Of a stretch of DNA of 30,557 bases, positions 1-7,888 are shown in pieces. The notes beneath the pieces were generated by a model. The model had not been told where the DNA came from. It did no database searches and worked only from the letters and a program-made list of their open reading frames with translations. Origin of the DNA: Reyranella sp. (GTDB lineage: Bacteria > Pseudomonadota > Alphaproteobacteria > Reyranellales > Reyranellaceae); NCBI GenBank assembly GCA_030679805.1, contig JAUXST010000470.1, positions 1 to 30,557 on the forward strand, given 5' to 3'. Made by a program: the position numbers and the translations under genes. Position 1 is the stretch's first letter; each line of letters starts with the position of its first letter.

Positions 1-1511
1 CCGTGCTGGCGGCGCGGCTGAGCGAAGATCCGCGCATCCGGGTGCTTCTGCTCGAGGCCGGGCGCGATTTCCGCTCGGCCGAGACCCCCGAGCACATCCG
101 TATTCCCAATCCCATGCGGGCGCTCGGCGACGACGACTACCGCTGGCCCAATCTGCTGGCGCGCCGCACCGATCGCCAGGAGCCGAAGCTCCTGTGGCGC
201 GGCCGGGCCGTGGGCGGCAGCTCCACCATCAACGGCCAGATCGCTATTCGCGGCGTGCCCGACGATTTCGAGCGCTGGCGGGCGCTCGGCTGCAGCGGCT
301 GGGGCTGGGTCGATGTCCTGCCGTACTTCAACAAGCTGGAGACCGACGTCAATTTCGGCGACGCGCCCTATCACGGCAAGGATGGTCCGATCCCCGTCTA
401 TCGCGCGCCCGTCGCGGACTGGGGCAGGGTCGATCGCGCGCTGAAGGAGTCTTCGGTCGCGCTCGGCTACGGCTGGTGCGAGGACCACAACGCGCCCGAA
501 GGCACGGGCGCGTCGCCCTATGCGATCAACAGTCGGGCGGGTGTCCGCGTCTCGACCAACGACGGCTATCTCGAACCGGCGCGCGGTCGTGCCAACCTGC
601 AGATCGTCGGCAATGCCCTGGTGTCGGCGTTCCAGTTCGAGGGCAACCGGGCGCATGTGAGCGGCGTGCATGTCCAGGTGGCCGGACAGAGCTTCGCGCC
701 ACGCGCCACCCGCGAGGTCATTCTTTCGGCCGGCGCCATCCATTCGCCGGCTGTTCTCCAGCGCTCCGGCATCGGGCCCGCCGCCTTGTTGACGTCGCTC
801 GGCGTGCGGGTGATTGCCGATCTGCCGGTCGGCGAGAACCTGCTCGACCACCCGGCGATGCCGCTCTACCTGCATCTCAAGGACGATGCGCGGGTCGGCA
901 CCCTGATGCATCGCCATACCAATTGCTGCCTGCGCTATTCGTCGGGCCTGGGCGGTGCGGGCGACAACGACATGATCGTGATCGCGGGCAATCTCGTATC
1001 GCTGGGCGGTGGCGACACCTCCAAGGGACGCCTGGTCGTTTCGGTCTACCAGGCTTTCAGCCAGGGCCAGGTGCGCATCACGACCACCGACCCGTCGATC
1101 GATCCGCGGGTCGACGAACGGATGCTGTCGGACGAGCGCGACCTCATGCGCATGCGCGACGGCGTGCGTCGCCTCCGCGAACTCGCGCGGCACGACAGCG
1201 TGCGGACTGTCGCCACGCGCGTGGAATACGGCTCGACCGGCCGGTCGATCGAGGAGACCCTCACGCCGGCGGAACTGGACGACTGGCTGTTCGCCGAATG
1301 CTCGGACGCCCAGCACGCCAGCGGGACCTGTCGCATGGGCGCGCGGGACGACAAGAAATCGGTCGTCGATCCGGAGTGCCGCGTCATCGGCTGCTCGGGC
1401 CTCAGGGTGATCGACGCCTCCGTCATGCCGGAAGTGGTGCGCGCCAACACGCACCTGACGACGGTGATGCTGGCCGAGAAGATGGCCGCCCGACTCAAGG
1501 CCGGGTCCTAG
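1..1511 (+). CDS. GMC-family FAD-dependent oxidoreductase (5' end missing)
   Basis: This is a flavoprotein of the glucose-methanol-choline oxidoreductase family, which oxidises alcohols. The reading frame is open from the first bases and begins at the VLAARLSED stretch that normally follows the FAD-binding GxGxxG loop, so roughly the first 20-30 residues lie outside the window. Supporting motifs are GGSSTINGQ (second FAD contact), the GMC signature around AGAIHSPAVLQRSGIG, and the C-terminal HASGTCRMG. The two expected active-site positions are His438 (in QHASGTC) and His484 (in NTHLTTVM), counted from the first visible codon. A His-His pair is as in glucose and aryl-alcohol oxidases, while choline-type enzymes carry His-Asn. 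The substrate cannot be named. The gene ends at TAG 1509-1511 and a terminator-like hairpin lies about 90 bases downstream. Confidence 0.93.
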   Translation, partial: VLAARLSEDPRIRVLLLEAGRDFRSAETPEHIRIPNPMRALGDDDYRWPNLLARRTDRQEPKLLWRGRAVGGSSTINGQIAIRGVPDDFERWRALGCSGWGWVDVLPYFNKLETDVNFGDAPYHGKDGPIPVYRAPVADWGRVDRALKESSVALGYGWCEDHNAPEGTGASPYAINSRAGVRVSTNDGYLEPARGRANLQIVGNALVSAFQFEGNRAHVSGVHVQVAGQSFAPRATREVILSAGAIHSPAVLQRSGIGPAALLTSLGVRVIADLPVGENLLDHPAMPLYLHLKDDARVGTLMHRHTNCCLRYSSGLGGAGDNDMIVIAGNLVSLGGGDTSKGRLVVSVYQAFSQGQVRITTTDPSIDPRVDERMLSDERDLMRMRDGVRRLRELARHDSVRTVATRVEYGSTGRSIEETLTPAELDDWLFAECSDAQHASGTCRMGARDDKKSVVDPECRVIGCSGLRVIDASVMPEVVRANTHLTTVMLAEKMAARLKAGS

Positions 1512-1513
1512 GC

Positions 1514-1549
1514 AACGGGAGCAGAGTGCAGTCACTGCCAGCACCCGTT
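1514..1549. other. Inverted repeat just after the GMC stop
   Basis: Outer arms AACGGG (1514-1519) and CCCGTT (1544-1549) pair perfectly. Inside them, GCAGT (1528-1532) and ACTGC (1534-1538) also match, one base apart. No T-run follows, so it is not a classical intrinsic terminator. It could be an mRNA 3' hairpin for the oxidoreductase gene. It overlaps the next palindrome by two bases. Confidence 0.35.
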
Positions 1550-1563
1550 CACACAGATGTGAA
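1548..1563. promoter_or_regulatory. Perfect palindrome TTCACA-N4-TGTGAA, possible operator
   Basis: TTCACA (1548-1553) and TGTGAA (1558-1563) are perfect inverted arms separated by CAGA. The centre lies about 43 bases upstream of the start point expected from the -10 box at 1587-1592. That is where activators of class II promoters usually bind. No regulator gene is visible nearby, so the binding protein is unknown. Confidence 0.35.
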
Positions 1564-1583
1564 GAGCAGGTTCAGCAGGAATA

Positions 1584-1592
1584 TGCTATAAT
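1584..1592 (+). promoter_or_regulatory. Extended -10 promoter element TGCTATAAT
   Basis: The nonamer TGCTATAAT is a perfect extended -10 box (TGn plus TATAAT), which is rare in sequence this GC-rich. No good -35 hexamer lies 16-18 bases upstream, as expected for an extended -10 or activator-dependent promoter. The predicted start is near 1599, immediately before the terminator hairpin at 1602. A chance match in an AT-rich spot cannot be excluded. Confidence 0.35.
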
Positions 1593-1601
1593 TTGTAATA
1601 G

Positions 1602-1630
1602 GCTGGCGCTTGGAACGCGCCGGCTTTTTT
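1602..1630 (+). terminator. Rho-independent terminator
   Basis: GCTGGCGC (1602-1609) pairs with GCGCCGGC (1617-1624) through eight base pairs including one G-U, closing a seven-base loop. Six T residues (1625-1630) follow directly. The orientation fits the end of the upstream oxidoreductase transcript. It would equally cut short any transcript started at the -10 box 1587-1592. Confidence 0.7.
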
Positions 1631-1706
1631 CATTCCGGCAAGACCTCCCGCGGCACGCCAGCGGGTCGCCTTTATGGCTTGGTGCAGCCGCCGCGGGTCC
1701 TGACCC

Positions 1707-1835
1707 GTGGACAGTCCCAAGAACAACCCCGTCTCCACCACACGCCGAATAACGACGTGGGAACAGACACTTAACGACGCCTGGGAAACAGAGCGCGCCG
1801 GGGTACGTGTGATCGAAGAAGTCGGGAGTGTCTAA
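1707..1835 (+). CDS. Possible small protein of 42 residues
   Basis: A GTG-initiated frame of 42 codons ends at TAA 1833-1835. Its product is charged and protein-like: a basic, Thr-rich start with TTRRITTW, then WEQTL and NDAWETERAG, and a hydrophobic acidic end VRVIEEVGSV. About two thirds of third codon positions are G or C, roughly as in neighbouring genes. There is no strong Shine-Dalgarno sequence before the GTG, only a GCGGG about 12 bases upstream. An in-frame TGA (1701-1703) lies just before the start, so the frame could also be the tail of a decayed gene. No family is recognised. The opposite strand carries a competing open frame over the same bases. Confidence 0.3.
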   Translation: MDSPKNNPVSTTRRITTWEQTLNDAWETERAGVRVIEEVGSV

Positions 1836-1912
1836 AAGCCAATGGAATCGGGCTTATCCCGGAATCCCGGACAGGGACGTGGACACCACGCGTTACATTC
1901 AGGTGTTCGCAA

Positions 1913-1938
1913 GTAACGGGCGAAAAGCCCGCCGTTAC
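1913..1938. other. Hairpin downstream of phaC
   Basis: GTAAC (1913-1917) and GTTAC (1934-1938) form the outer arms, and GGGC with GCCC form the inner stem around a GAAAA loop, with a small bulge on one side. It lies about 90 bases beyond the phaC stop on the minus strand. It lacks a T-run on either strand, so it could be an mRNA 3' stabiliser or a weak terminator. Confidence 0.35.
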
Positions 1939-2024
1939 CGGCTTTCCGGCGTGCGGAGAGCCGAAATTGGTACCGAGGACCTGGAGGGGGAGTCGCGTTG
2001 GGCTCGGGCAACACGCGCCTCCAT

Positions 2025-3839
2025 CTACGAGCCGGAGCGCACCTGCACGTAGCTGCCGGGGGCATCCTCGATGGCGGGCAGGGCACCGTCGCCCGGAACG
2101 CGGGCCGGCACCTTGGCGCCGGACTTTTCCGACAGCCACTTGTCCCAGTCGTGCCACCACGAGCCGGGGAATTCCTTGGCGCCGGCCTGCCATTCGGCCA
2201 GCGTCGGCGGATTCTTGGCCGCTTCGTTCAGCCAGTGCTGGTACTTCTTGGCGCGTGGCGGATTGACGACGCCCGCGATGTGGCCGGAGCCCGCAAGCAT
2301 GAAGCGGATGGGGCCGCTATAAATCTGGGTCGCCTTGTAGACCGAGCGGGCGGGCGCGATGTGATCTTCCTTGCCGGCCTGAATGTAGACGGGGATCGCG
2401 ATCTTGTGCAGGTCGATCGGGATGTTGTCGATCACGATGCCGCCCGGCCGGCTCAGCAGGTTGTTCTGGTACATGTTGCGCAGGTAGTAGCTGTGCATCG
2501 CCGCCGGCATGCGCGTAGCGTCGGCGTTCCAGTACAGCAGGTCGAACGGGAAGGGGTCCTTGCCCATCAGGTAGTTGTTCACCACGAACGACCAGATGAG
2601 GTCGTTGGCACGCAACAGATTGAAGGTCGTCGCCATCTCGCTGCCCTCGAGATAGCCCTTCTTGGACATCATCTCCTCGATGCCGGCGAGCTGGTCCTCG
2701 TCGATGAAGACCCCGAGTTCGCCCGGCTCGGTGAAGTCGACCTGGGCGGTGAAGAAGGTGCAGGCGGCGATGCGGTCGTCGCCACGAGCCGCCATGTAGG
2801 CCAAGGTCGCGGCCATCAGCGTGCCGCCGATGCAGTAGCCGATCGCCGACACCTGGCGCTGGCCGGTAGCCTGCTCGATGGCGCCGAGTGCCGCCAGCGG
2901 ACCCAGCTTCATGTAGTCCTCGAACACCAGCTTGCTGAGGCGCTCGTCGGGATTGACCCAGGAGATGACGAACACCGTGTAGCCCTGTTCGGTCGCCCAC
3001 TTGATGAACGAGTTCTCGGGCTTGAGATCGAGGATGTAGAACTTGTTGATCCACGGCGGCACGATCAGCAGCGGTATCGCGTAGACCTCGGCGGTCGCCG
3101 GCGCATACTGGATCAGCTGCATCAACTCGTTCTGGTAGACGACCTTGCCGGGCGAGGTGGCGACGTTCTTGCCGACCTTGAAGGCGTCCATATCGGTTTG
3201 GCGGATCGCGAGCTTGCCCTTGCCGCGCTCCAGGTCGGCCAGCAGGTTCTGCAGGCCCTTCAGGAGATTCTCGCCCTTCGATTCAACGGTGGCCTTGACG
3301 ACCTGCGGGTTGGTCAGCGCGAAGTTCGAAGGCGACACCGCGTCGATGAACTGCCGCGTGTAAAAGTCGACCTTCTTTGCCGTCTTGTCGTCGACGCCTT
3401 CGACTTCCTTGACGGTGCCCTGCAGCCAGCGCGCGGTGAGCAGGTACGACTGCTTCAGGTAGTCGAAGACCACCTCGTCCTTCCAGGCGGGGTCGTTGAA
3501 CCGCTTGTCGCCCTTGGCGGGTTCGGCCAACGGCTCGACCTTCTGGCCCATCATGCGCTGGGCGGTGACTTCCCACAGCTTCAGGTACTGCTGCCAGAGT
3601 TCCATCTGGGCCTGGACCAGCCGATTGGGGTCGGCCAGCATCTTGGCGGTGAAATCCATGAAAGTCTGGGTGAGGCCGAGCGGATCGGCCGGCTGAATGC
3701 TATCAGCCTTGTAGCGTTCGGCAAATTCCTGCAGCAGCTTCTGGCTGCGCTCGGCGATATTCGTAAAGGCGGCCTGCATCTTCTCGGCCTCGACTGGCGA
3801 CACTCCCGGGAAGGCAGCTGGGGCGGGCGTCTCCGACAT
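2025..3839 (-). CDS. phaC: Class I poly(3-hydroxyalkanoate) synthase
   Basis: This enzyme polymerises (R)-3-hydroxyacyl-CoA into polyhydroxyalkanoate on the surface of storage granules in the cytoplasm. The 604-residue length suits class I synthases. An N-terminal helical domain (about 1-235) precedes an alpha/beta-hydrolase core. The lipase-like box is GYCIGG with nucleophile Cys336. The catalytic Asp492 is in GKEDH and His520 in GSGHIAGV. Other family marks are PPWINKFYILDL and the SWVNPDER strand. I chose the ATG at 3839 because AGGGG lies just upstream; an in-frame start further upstream would add 32 atypical residues. No phaA, phaB, phasin or phaR is adjacent, so it stands alone and diverges from the lipoprotein gene. 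A long open frame on the opposite strand is a codon-bias shadow. Confidence 0.97.
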   Translation of the reverse strand: MSETPAPAAFPGVSPVEAEKMQAAFTNIAERSQKLLQEFAERYKADSIQPADPLGLTQTFMDFTAKMLADPNRLVQAQMELWQQYLKLWEVTAQRMMGQKVEPLAEPAKGDKRFNDPAWKDEVVFDYLKQSYLLTARWLQGTVKEVEGVDDKTAKKVDFYTRQFIDAVSPSNFALTNPQVVKATVESKGENLLKGLQNLLADLERGKGKLAIRQTDMDAFKVGKNVATSPGKVVYQNELMQLIQYAPATAEVYAIPLLIVPPWINKFYILDLKPENSFIKWATEQGYTVFVISWVNPDERLSKLVFEDYMKLGPLAALGAIEQATGQRQVSAIGYCIGGTLMAATLAYMAARGDDRIAACTFFTAQVDFTEPGELGVFIDEDQLAGIEEMMSKKGYLEGSEMATTFNLLRANDLIWSFVVNNYLMGKDPFPFDLLYWNADATRMPAAMHSYYLRNMYQNNLLSRPGGIVIDNIPIDLHKIAIPVYIQAGKEDHIAPARSVYKATQIYSGPIRFMLAGSGHIAGVVNPPRAKKYQHWLNEAAKNPPTLAEWQAGAKEFPGSWWHDWDKWLSEKSGAKVPARVPGDGALPAIEDAPGSYVQVRSGS

Positions 3840-4034
3840 GCGTTTCCCCTTCTGAATCATAGACCTTGTGGCGTTTCTTGCGGAACTTTCCCCATCCCGG
3901 TACCATACCTTGTGCTTGTCTGCCCAAGTCGCCAAAAACTTGCATATAGGTAGGCTGCGACAACAGACGGGTCAAATTTCCTCTCGGCTTCCGCTAGATA
4001 CATATGGGAGCTGGGCTTCAAGCGGGTGACGACG
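3840..4034. promoter_or_regulatory. Divergent promoter region, phaC / repeat lipoprotein
   Basis: This 195-base gap separates divergent genes and must carry at least the phaC promoter. It is clearly more AT-rich than the coding sequence. On the minus strand a TTGACC hexamer (complement of 3970-3975) is followed about 20 bases later by a TATAT core near 3942-3948, a poor fit to a standard promoter. No clear operator palindrome was seen. Confidence 0.3.
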
Positions 4035-6587
4035 ATGCAGCGAGAAAAAGACACGATCGGCGGCCGGGGCCTGTGGTTCGGTCTGGTCGGCGTGTCTGCG
4101 TTGGCACTTCTGTCGGGCTGCGGCATGTTCGGTGGCAGCGCGCCGGTGCCAAGTGCGAAGGCGCGTCCGGGCGCCGACGCTTCGGTCGCGGCAAGTGCGA
4201 GCCTGCCTTCCGCCAGCTCAGGCCGCCAGTACGATGCGGGCATCGCGCCTGTCGACGAGACCCGCACGGTCCCACAGGTCGGCTCCATCGTTGCCGGCCG
4301 CGGCGGCCAGAAGGCCCAAAAGGAAGCCATCGAGAAGGAAGCCGCCGAGCGCGATGCCAAGGCGCGCGAGCAGCGCCAGGCGCGCACCGCCGCTGAAAAG
4401 GACGCCAAGAGCAAGATACCGGCGGAACCTCCAAAGGGTGCGCCGCCTGCTTCCGCCGAGCCGTCGCCGAGCCCGGCTCCCGCGCCCGTCGGATCGGTCC
4501 CGCCAGCTCCTGTCGCGGAGCCTGCCGCCACGCCACCAGCGGCAGCACCTGCACCAGCCGTCGTACCAGAACCGGTTGCTCCACCGGCCCCGCCCGCCGA
4601 TCCCAACAAGGCCTTCATCCCGCCGCCAGGCTGGGCGCCTCCTGACCAGCCTGCCGCGCCTAGCGTTGCGTCGGCCGCGCCTGTAGCAACGTCGACCGCA
4701 CTGCCGCCGGCACCGGGTGTGGCGACGACGGCTGAGCTGCCAGCGCCGACACCTGCGCCTGTGATTGCCGAGGCGGCACCGGCGCGCGCCTCAGATCCCA
4801 ACAAAGCGTTCGTTCCGCCGGCAGGCTGGACACCGCCTGGCCAGGCCGCGACGATCGTCATCGCATCGGCGGCGCTCGAACCAGCGTCGGCACCGATCCC
4901 TGTCGCCATGACGGCGGCTGAGCCAGCGACGCCACCGCCTGTGCGTTCGGGCGATCCCAATAAGGCCTTCGTGCCGCCACCGGGCTGGGCACCGCTGGGC
5001 CAGACGGCCACCTTTGCGCCAGCGCCGATTCCCACGCCGGCCCCTGTGCCATCAACCACACCGACCGCCATGACGGCGGCAGTCGAGCCGGCTGTGGCAA
5101 CAGCCGCGCCGCCAGTAGCCATTGCTGCGGCTTCCGCCCGCCCGGCCGATCCCAGCAAGGCGTTCGTGCCGCCGCCGGGCTGGGCACCGCCGGGTCAGGT
5201 TGCCACGGCCGAGCCGACAGCTGTGCAGCCTCCCATGTCGCCGGCCATGACAGCGTCGGTCGAGCCGGCGGTGGCGACGTCAGCGTCGACGCCGGTGACC
5301 ACGGTCGCCGCGCGTCCGGCTGATCCCAGCAAGGCCTTCGTGCCGCCGCCGGGTTGGGCGCCGCCGGGTCAATCCGCAGTGCCGGCTGTCGCTTCGGCTG
5401 CGGAAGCTCCCGCACCATCCGCTTCCCCGGCACCGGCACCGGTCATTTTGACCGCAGCCCAACCCGCCGGCCTCGTGCCGACGCCTGCCGTGGTCACCGC
5501 ACCGTCGCCGGCGCGCCGTGGAGATCCCAATAAGGCCTTCGTGCCGCCTGCGGGCTGGACACCGCCGCGCCAGACTGCAGCGCCCGCCGTCGCAGCGACT
5601 GCATCAGTGCCAACACCGGCGCCTGCACCAATTGTCAAGGCGGCGGCCGAGCCGGTCGCGCCGACAGCCTCGCCCGCGCCGCTCGTCACCGTTTCAGCGC
5701 CAGCGCATCCCTCTGATCCCAACAGAGCCTTTGTTCCGTCACCGGACTGGACACCGCCGAGCAGGGCTCCGGTATCGGTGGTCGCCGAGGTGCCCTCCAC
5801 GCCAACGGCGCGGGATGTGCCGCCTCCAGCTGCGGCGCCGGCACCGATCGTTTTGACGCCGGTTGCACTGCCGTCGCCGTCGCCAGACGTGTTGGCCGCT
5901 GCCGCGCCGGCACCGCCACCGGCCGCGATGCCGCTGGTTCGAGTAGCTGACTTGAGCAAGGCCTTCGTGCCGCCGCCGGGTTGGGTCCCTCCGAGTTCCC
6001 CTCAAGCTCCGGAGATTGCGGCAGCACCGGCTCCGCGTCCGGAGTCCACGCCGATCATCCAGTCGCCGCCACGCCAGGCGCCGGTGGTCGTGACGCCTGT
6101 GGCGCCGCCCATCGTGGCAACACCGGTGTCATTGTCGGCGCCACCGGCAGCGGCGCCGATCGTTGCCGATATCGCGAGCGCGCAATCGGGCGCGGTACCG
6201 TTCAGCGACGTCAAGTCACCGCCCTTCGGTGGGCCGATGCAGGTTGCCGTGATCCAGTTCGGGCGCAGTTCGTCCGGGCTGGGCGGGAACGACTACGACG
6301 TGTTGGCACGCGTGGCGGAAATCCAACGCCGCAATGGCGGCACGGTCCGGGTCGTGGCGCATGCCGACCAGGATGCCTACGGCGCCTCGTCGGCGCAGAT
6401 CGAGCGCGGCAACTTCGATGTGTCGCGCCGTCGCGCGCTCGCCGTAGTCCAGCAGCTCCGCGCGCTCGGCGTTCCTAGGGACCGCATCATTGCGGAAGCG
6501 GCCTCCGACGACGAGCCGATCTATCAGACCAGCACCGCCCGCGGCATTGCCGCCAACCGGCGCGCCGAAGTCTTCATCGACTTCTAG
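4035..6587 (+). CDS. Pro/Ala-rich repeat lipoprotein with C-terminal OmpA-like domain
   Basis: This is a predicted envelope lipoprotein of 850 residues. A hydrophobic segment (GLWFGLVGVSALALL) runs into the lipobox LSGC at about residue 32, so the mature protein would start with a lipidated Cys. A charged region rich in Ala, Glu and Lys (about 95-135) follows. Then come some 500 residues dominated by Pro, Ala, Val and Thr, carrying eight copies of a DPNKAFVPPPGWAPP-like motif. The last ~110 residues form an OmpA-like peptidoglycan-binding domain, with AHADQDAYG standing for the usual GHTD loop and a terminal ANRRAEVFI carrying the typical Arg residues. The likely role is to tether the outer membrane to peptidoglycan across an extended linker. 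Start choice: ATG 4035, with GCGGG eight bases upstream; GTG 4026 in the same frame is possible. It lies 19 bases before the aminotransferase gene. Confidence 0.85.
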   Translation: MQREKDTIGGRGLWFGLVGVSALALLSGCGMFGGSAPVPSAKARPGADASVAASASLPSASSGRQYDAGIAPVDETRTVPQVGSIVAGRGGQKAQKEAIEKEAAERDAKAREQRQARTAAEKDAKSKIPAEPPKGAPPASAEPSPSPAPAPVGSVPPAPVAEPAATPPAAAPAPAVVPEPVAPPAPPADPNKAFIPPPGWAPPDQPAAPSVASAAPVATSTALPPAPGVATTAELPAPTPAPVIAEAAPARASDPNKAFVPPAGWTPPGQAATIVIASAALEPASAPIPVAMTAAEPATPPPVRSGDPNKAFVPPPGWAPLGQTATFAPAPIPTPAPVPSTTPTAMTAAVEPAVATAAPPVAIAAASARPADPSKAFVPPPGWAPPGQVATAEPTAVQPPMSPAMTASVEPAVATSASTPVTTVAARPADPSKAFVPPPGWAPPGQSAVPAVASAAEAPAPSASPAPAPVILTAAQPAGLVPTPAVVTAPSPARRGDPNKAFVPPAGWTPPRQTAAPAVAATASVPTPAPAPIVKAAAEPVAPTASPAPLVTVSAPAHPSDPNRAFVPSPDWTPPSRAPVSVVAEVPSTPTARDVPPPAAAPAPIVLTPVALPSPSPDVLAAAAPAPPPAAMPLVRVADLSKAFVPPPGWVPPSSPQAPEIAAAPAPRPESTPIIQSPPRQAPVVVTPVAPPIVATPVSLSAPPAAAPIVADIASAQSGAVPFSDVKSPPFGGPMQVAVIQFGRSSSGLGGNDYDVLARVAEIQRRNGGTVRVVAHADQDAYGASSAQIERGNFDVSRRRALAVVQQLRALGVPRDRIIAEAASDDEPIYQTSTARGIAANRRAEVFIDF
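4599..5993 (+). repeat. Eight in-frame copies of a DPNKAFVPPPGW-type coding repeat
   Basis: Copies begin at 4599, 4794, 4953, 5148, 5322, 5523, 5715 and 5949, all in the lipoprotein frame. Each encodes a core of about 15 residues: Asp-Pro-Asn/Ser-Lys-Ala-Phe-Val/Ile-Pro-Pro-x-Gly-Trp-x-Pro-Pro. Spacing varies from 159 to 234 bases (53-78 codons), filled by low-complexity Pro/Ala sequence. Copies 4 and 5 are nearly identical. Copy 7 (NRAFVPSPDW) and copy 8 (DLSKAFVPPPGW) are the most diverged. This is a protein-level repeat, not a CRISPR or mobile repeat. Confidence 0.95.
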
Positions 6588-6606
6588 CTCGCCAAGGAAA
6601 AACGCG

Positions 6607-7863
6607 ATGGACGACTCCGAATTTCACCGACTGAAGCGCCTGCCGCCCTATGTGTTTGCGGAAGTGAACGCCATGAAGGCGCGCGCTCGCGGCGCCGGTC
6701 AGGACGTCATCGACCTCGGCATGGGCAATCCTGACCTGCCGACTGCCCCCCACATCGTGGCCAAGCTCGCCGAGGCCGCCGCCAACCCGCGCGCCCACGG
6801 CTACTCCGCGTCGCGTGGCATCCCGGGCCTGCGCAAGGCGCAGGCGGCTTACTACGCGCGCCGCTTCAACGTCGATCTCGACCCCGAGAGCGAGATCATC
6901 GTCACGCTGGGGTCGAAGGAGGGGCTCGCCAATCTCGCACAGGCCATCACCTCGCCGGGCGACACGGTGTTGGTGCCCAACCCCAGCTATCCGATTCATC
7001 CCTACGGGTTTATCATTGCCGGCGGGTCGGTGCGCCACATCCCGGTGCCGGGCAGCACTTCGCTGGCCGAATTCCTGCCGGCGCTCGAGCGCGCAGTGCA
7101 ACATGCGGTTCCCAAGCCGCTGGCGCTGGTGCTGAACTACCCGTCGAACCCGACGGCCCAGGTCGTCGATCTCGATTTCTATGGCGCGATCGTCGATTTC
7201 TGCAAACGCCAGGGCATATGGATCCTGTCGGACCTCGCCTATGCCGAGATCTATTTCGACGGCGTGCCGCCACCTTCGGTGCTGCAGATCCCGGGGGCAC
7301 GCGACATCGCCATCGAGTTCACCTCCATGAGCAAGACCTACTCGATGGCAGGCTGGCGCATCGGCTTCGCGGCCGGCAACAAGACGCTGATCACGGCGCT
7401 GACCCGCATCAAGTCCTACCTCGACTACGGCGCTTTCACGCCAATCCAGGTCGCGGCGGCGGCGGCGCTGAACGGCCCCCAGGATTGCGTCGCTGAGGCG
7501 CGCAACACCTATAAGGAACGCCGCGACGTGCTGATGGAAGGCCTGCTTGCCGCCGGCTGGAACCTGCCGGCGCCGTCGGCCAGCATGTTCGCCTGGGCGC
7601 CGATCCCGAAGGACTTCGCCGAACTGGGCTCACTCGCCTTTTCCAAGTTGCTGCTCACCCAGGCAAACGTCGCGGTCTCGCCCGGCATCGGCTTCGGCGA
7701 GCATGGTGATGCCCATGTGCGAATAGCTCTCGTCGAGAACAAGCACCGCATCCGCCAGGCCGTCCGCAACATCCGACAGGTGATGGCCGACCCGGCGCGC
7801 TCAATCGACCTCTACCTGCGCGGCGTTGGGGACAACATCACGCCGATCAAGGCTCGCGCCTAG
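6607..7863 (+). CDS. PLP-dependent class I/II aminotransferase, AlaC-like
   Basis: This cytoplasmic, pyridoxal-phosphate-dependent aminotransferase of 418 residues belongs to fold type I. It most resembles the AlaC group (glutamate-pyruvate transaminase) and its LL-diaminopimelate aminotransferase relatives, judged by the start HRLKRLPPYVFAEVN and the DLGMGNPD motif. The PLP Lys is Lys243 in SMSKTYSM. Asn181 (NYPSNPT) and Asp209 (SDLAYAEI) contact the cofactor, and a C-terminal Arg in HVRIALVEN should bind the substrate carboxylate. AAGGA precedes the ATG by eight bases. It is followed after 25 bases by homoserine dehydrogenase, which suits a role in alanine or aspartate-family amino acid synthesis. 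The exact substrate pair remains inferred. Confidence 0.88.
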   Translation: MDDSEFHRLKRLPPYVFAEVNAMKARARGAGQDVIDLGMGNPDLPTAPHIVAKLAEAAANPRAHGYSASRGIPGLRKAQAAYYARRFNVDLDPESEIIVTLGSKEGLANLAQAITSPGDTVLVPNPSYPIHPYGFIIAGGSVRHIPVPGSTSLAEFLPALERAVQHAVPKPLALVLNYPSNPTAQVVDLDFYGAIVDFCKRQGIWILSDLAYAEIYFDGVPPPSVLQIPGARDIAIEFTSMSKTYSMAGWRIGFAAGNKTLITALTRIKSYLDYGAFTPIQVAAAAALNGPQDCVAEARNTYKERRDVLMEGLLAAGWNLPAPSASMFAWAPIPKDFAELGSLAFSKLLLTQANVAVSPGIGFGEHGDAHVRIALVENKHRIRQAVRNIRQVMADPARSIDLYLRGVGDNITPIKARA

Positions 7864-7888
7864 CCGCATCCTGTCGTATCAGGCGCCC

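Noticed and set aside
1586..1831. Open frame of about 80 codons on the minus strand, ending MKKAGAFQAPAYYKL
   Set aside because: It has no good start near its 5' end, its last codons are simply the complement of the plus-strand terminator, and it overlaps the more protein-like 42-codon frame. A decayed gene cannot be excluded.
1998..3953. 651-codon open frame on the plus strand opposite phaC
   Set aside because: It is the antisense shadow of a well-supported gene with intact catalytic motifs. Its product shows no recognisable domain and has the Val/Leu/Arg/Asp bias typical of such shadows in GC-rich DNA.
3857..5158. 433-codon Gly/Ala-rich minus-strand frame opposite the repeat lipoprotein
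   Set aside because: Its GGAGxx and Ala runs are the complement of the Pro/Ala-rich coding repeats. The sense frame has a signal peptide, lipobox and OmpA-like domain, so the sense frame is the gene.
4599..5993. CRISPR-like regular repeats
   Set aside because: The repeats are coding, in frame, imperfect and irregularly spaced (159-234 bases), with low-complexity spacers encoding Pro and Ala. They are protein repeats.
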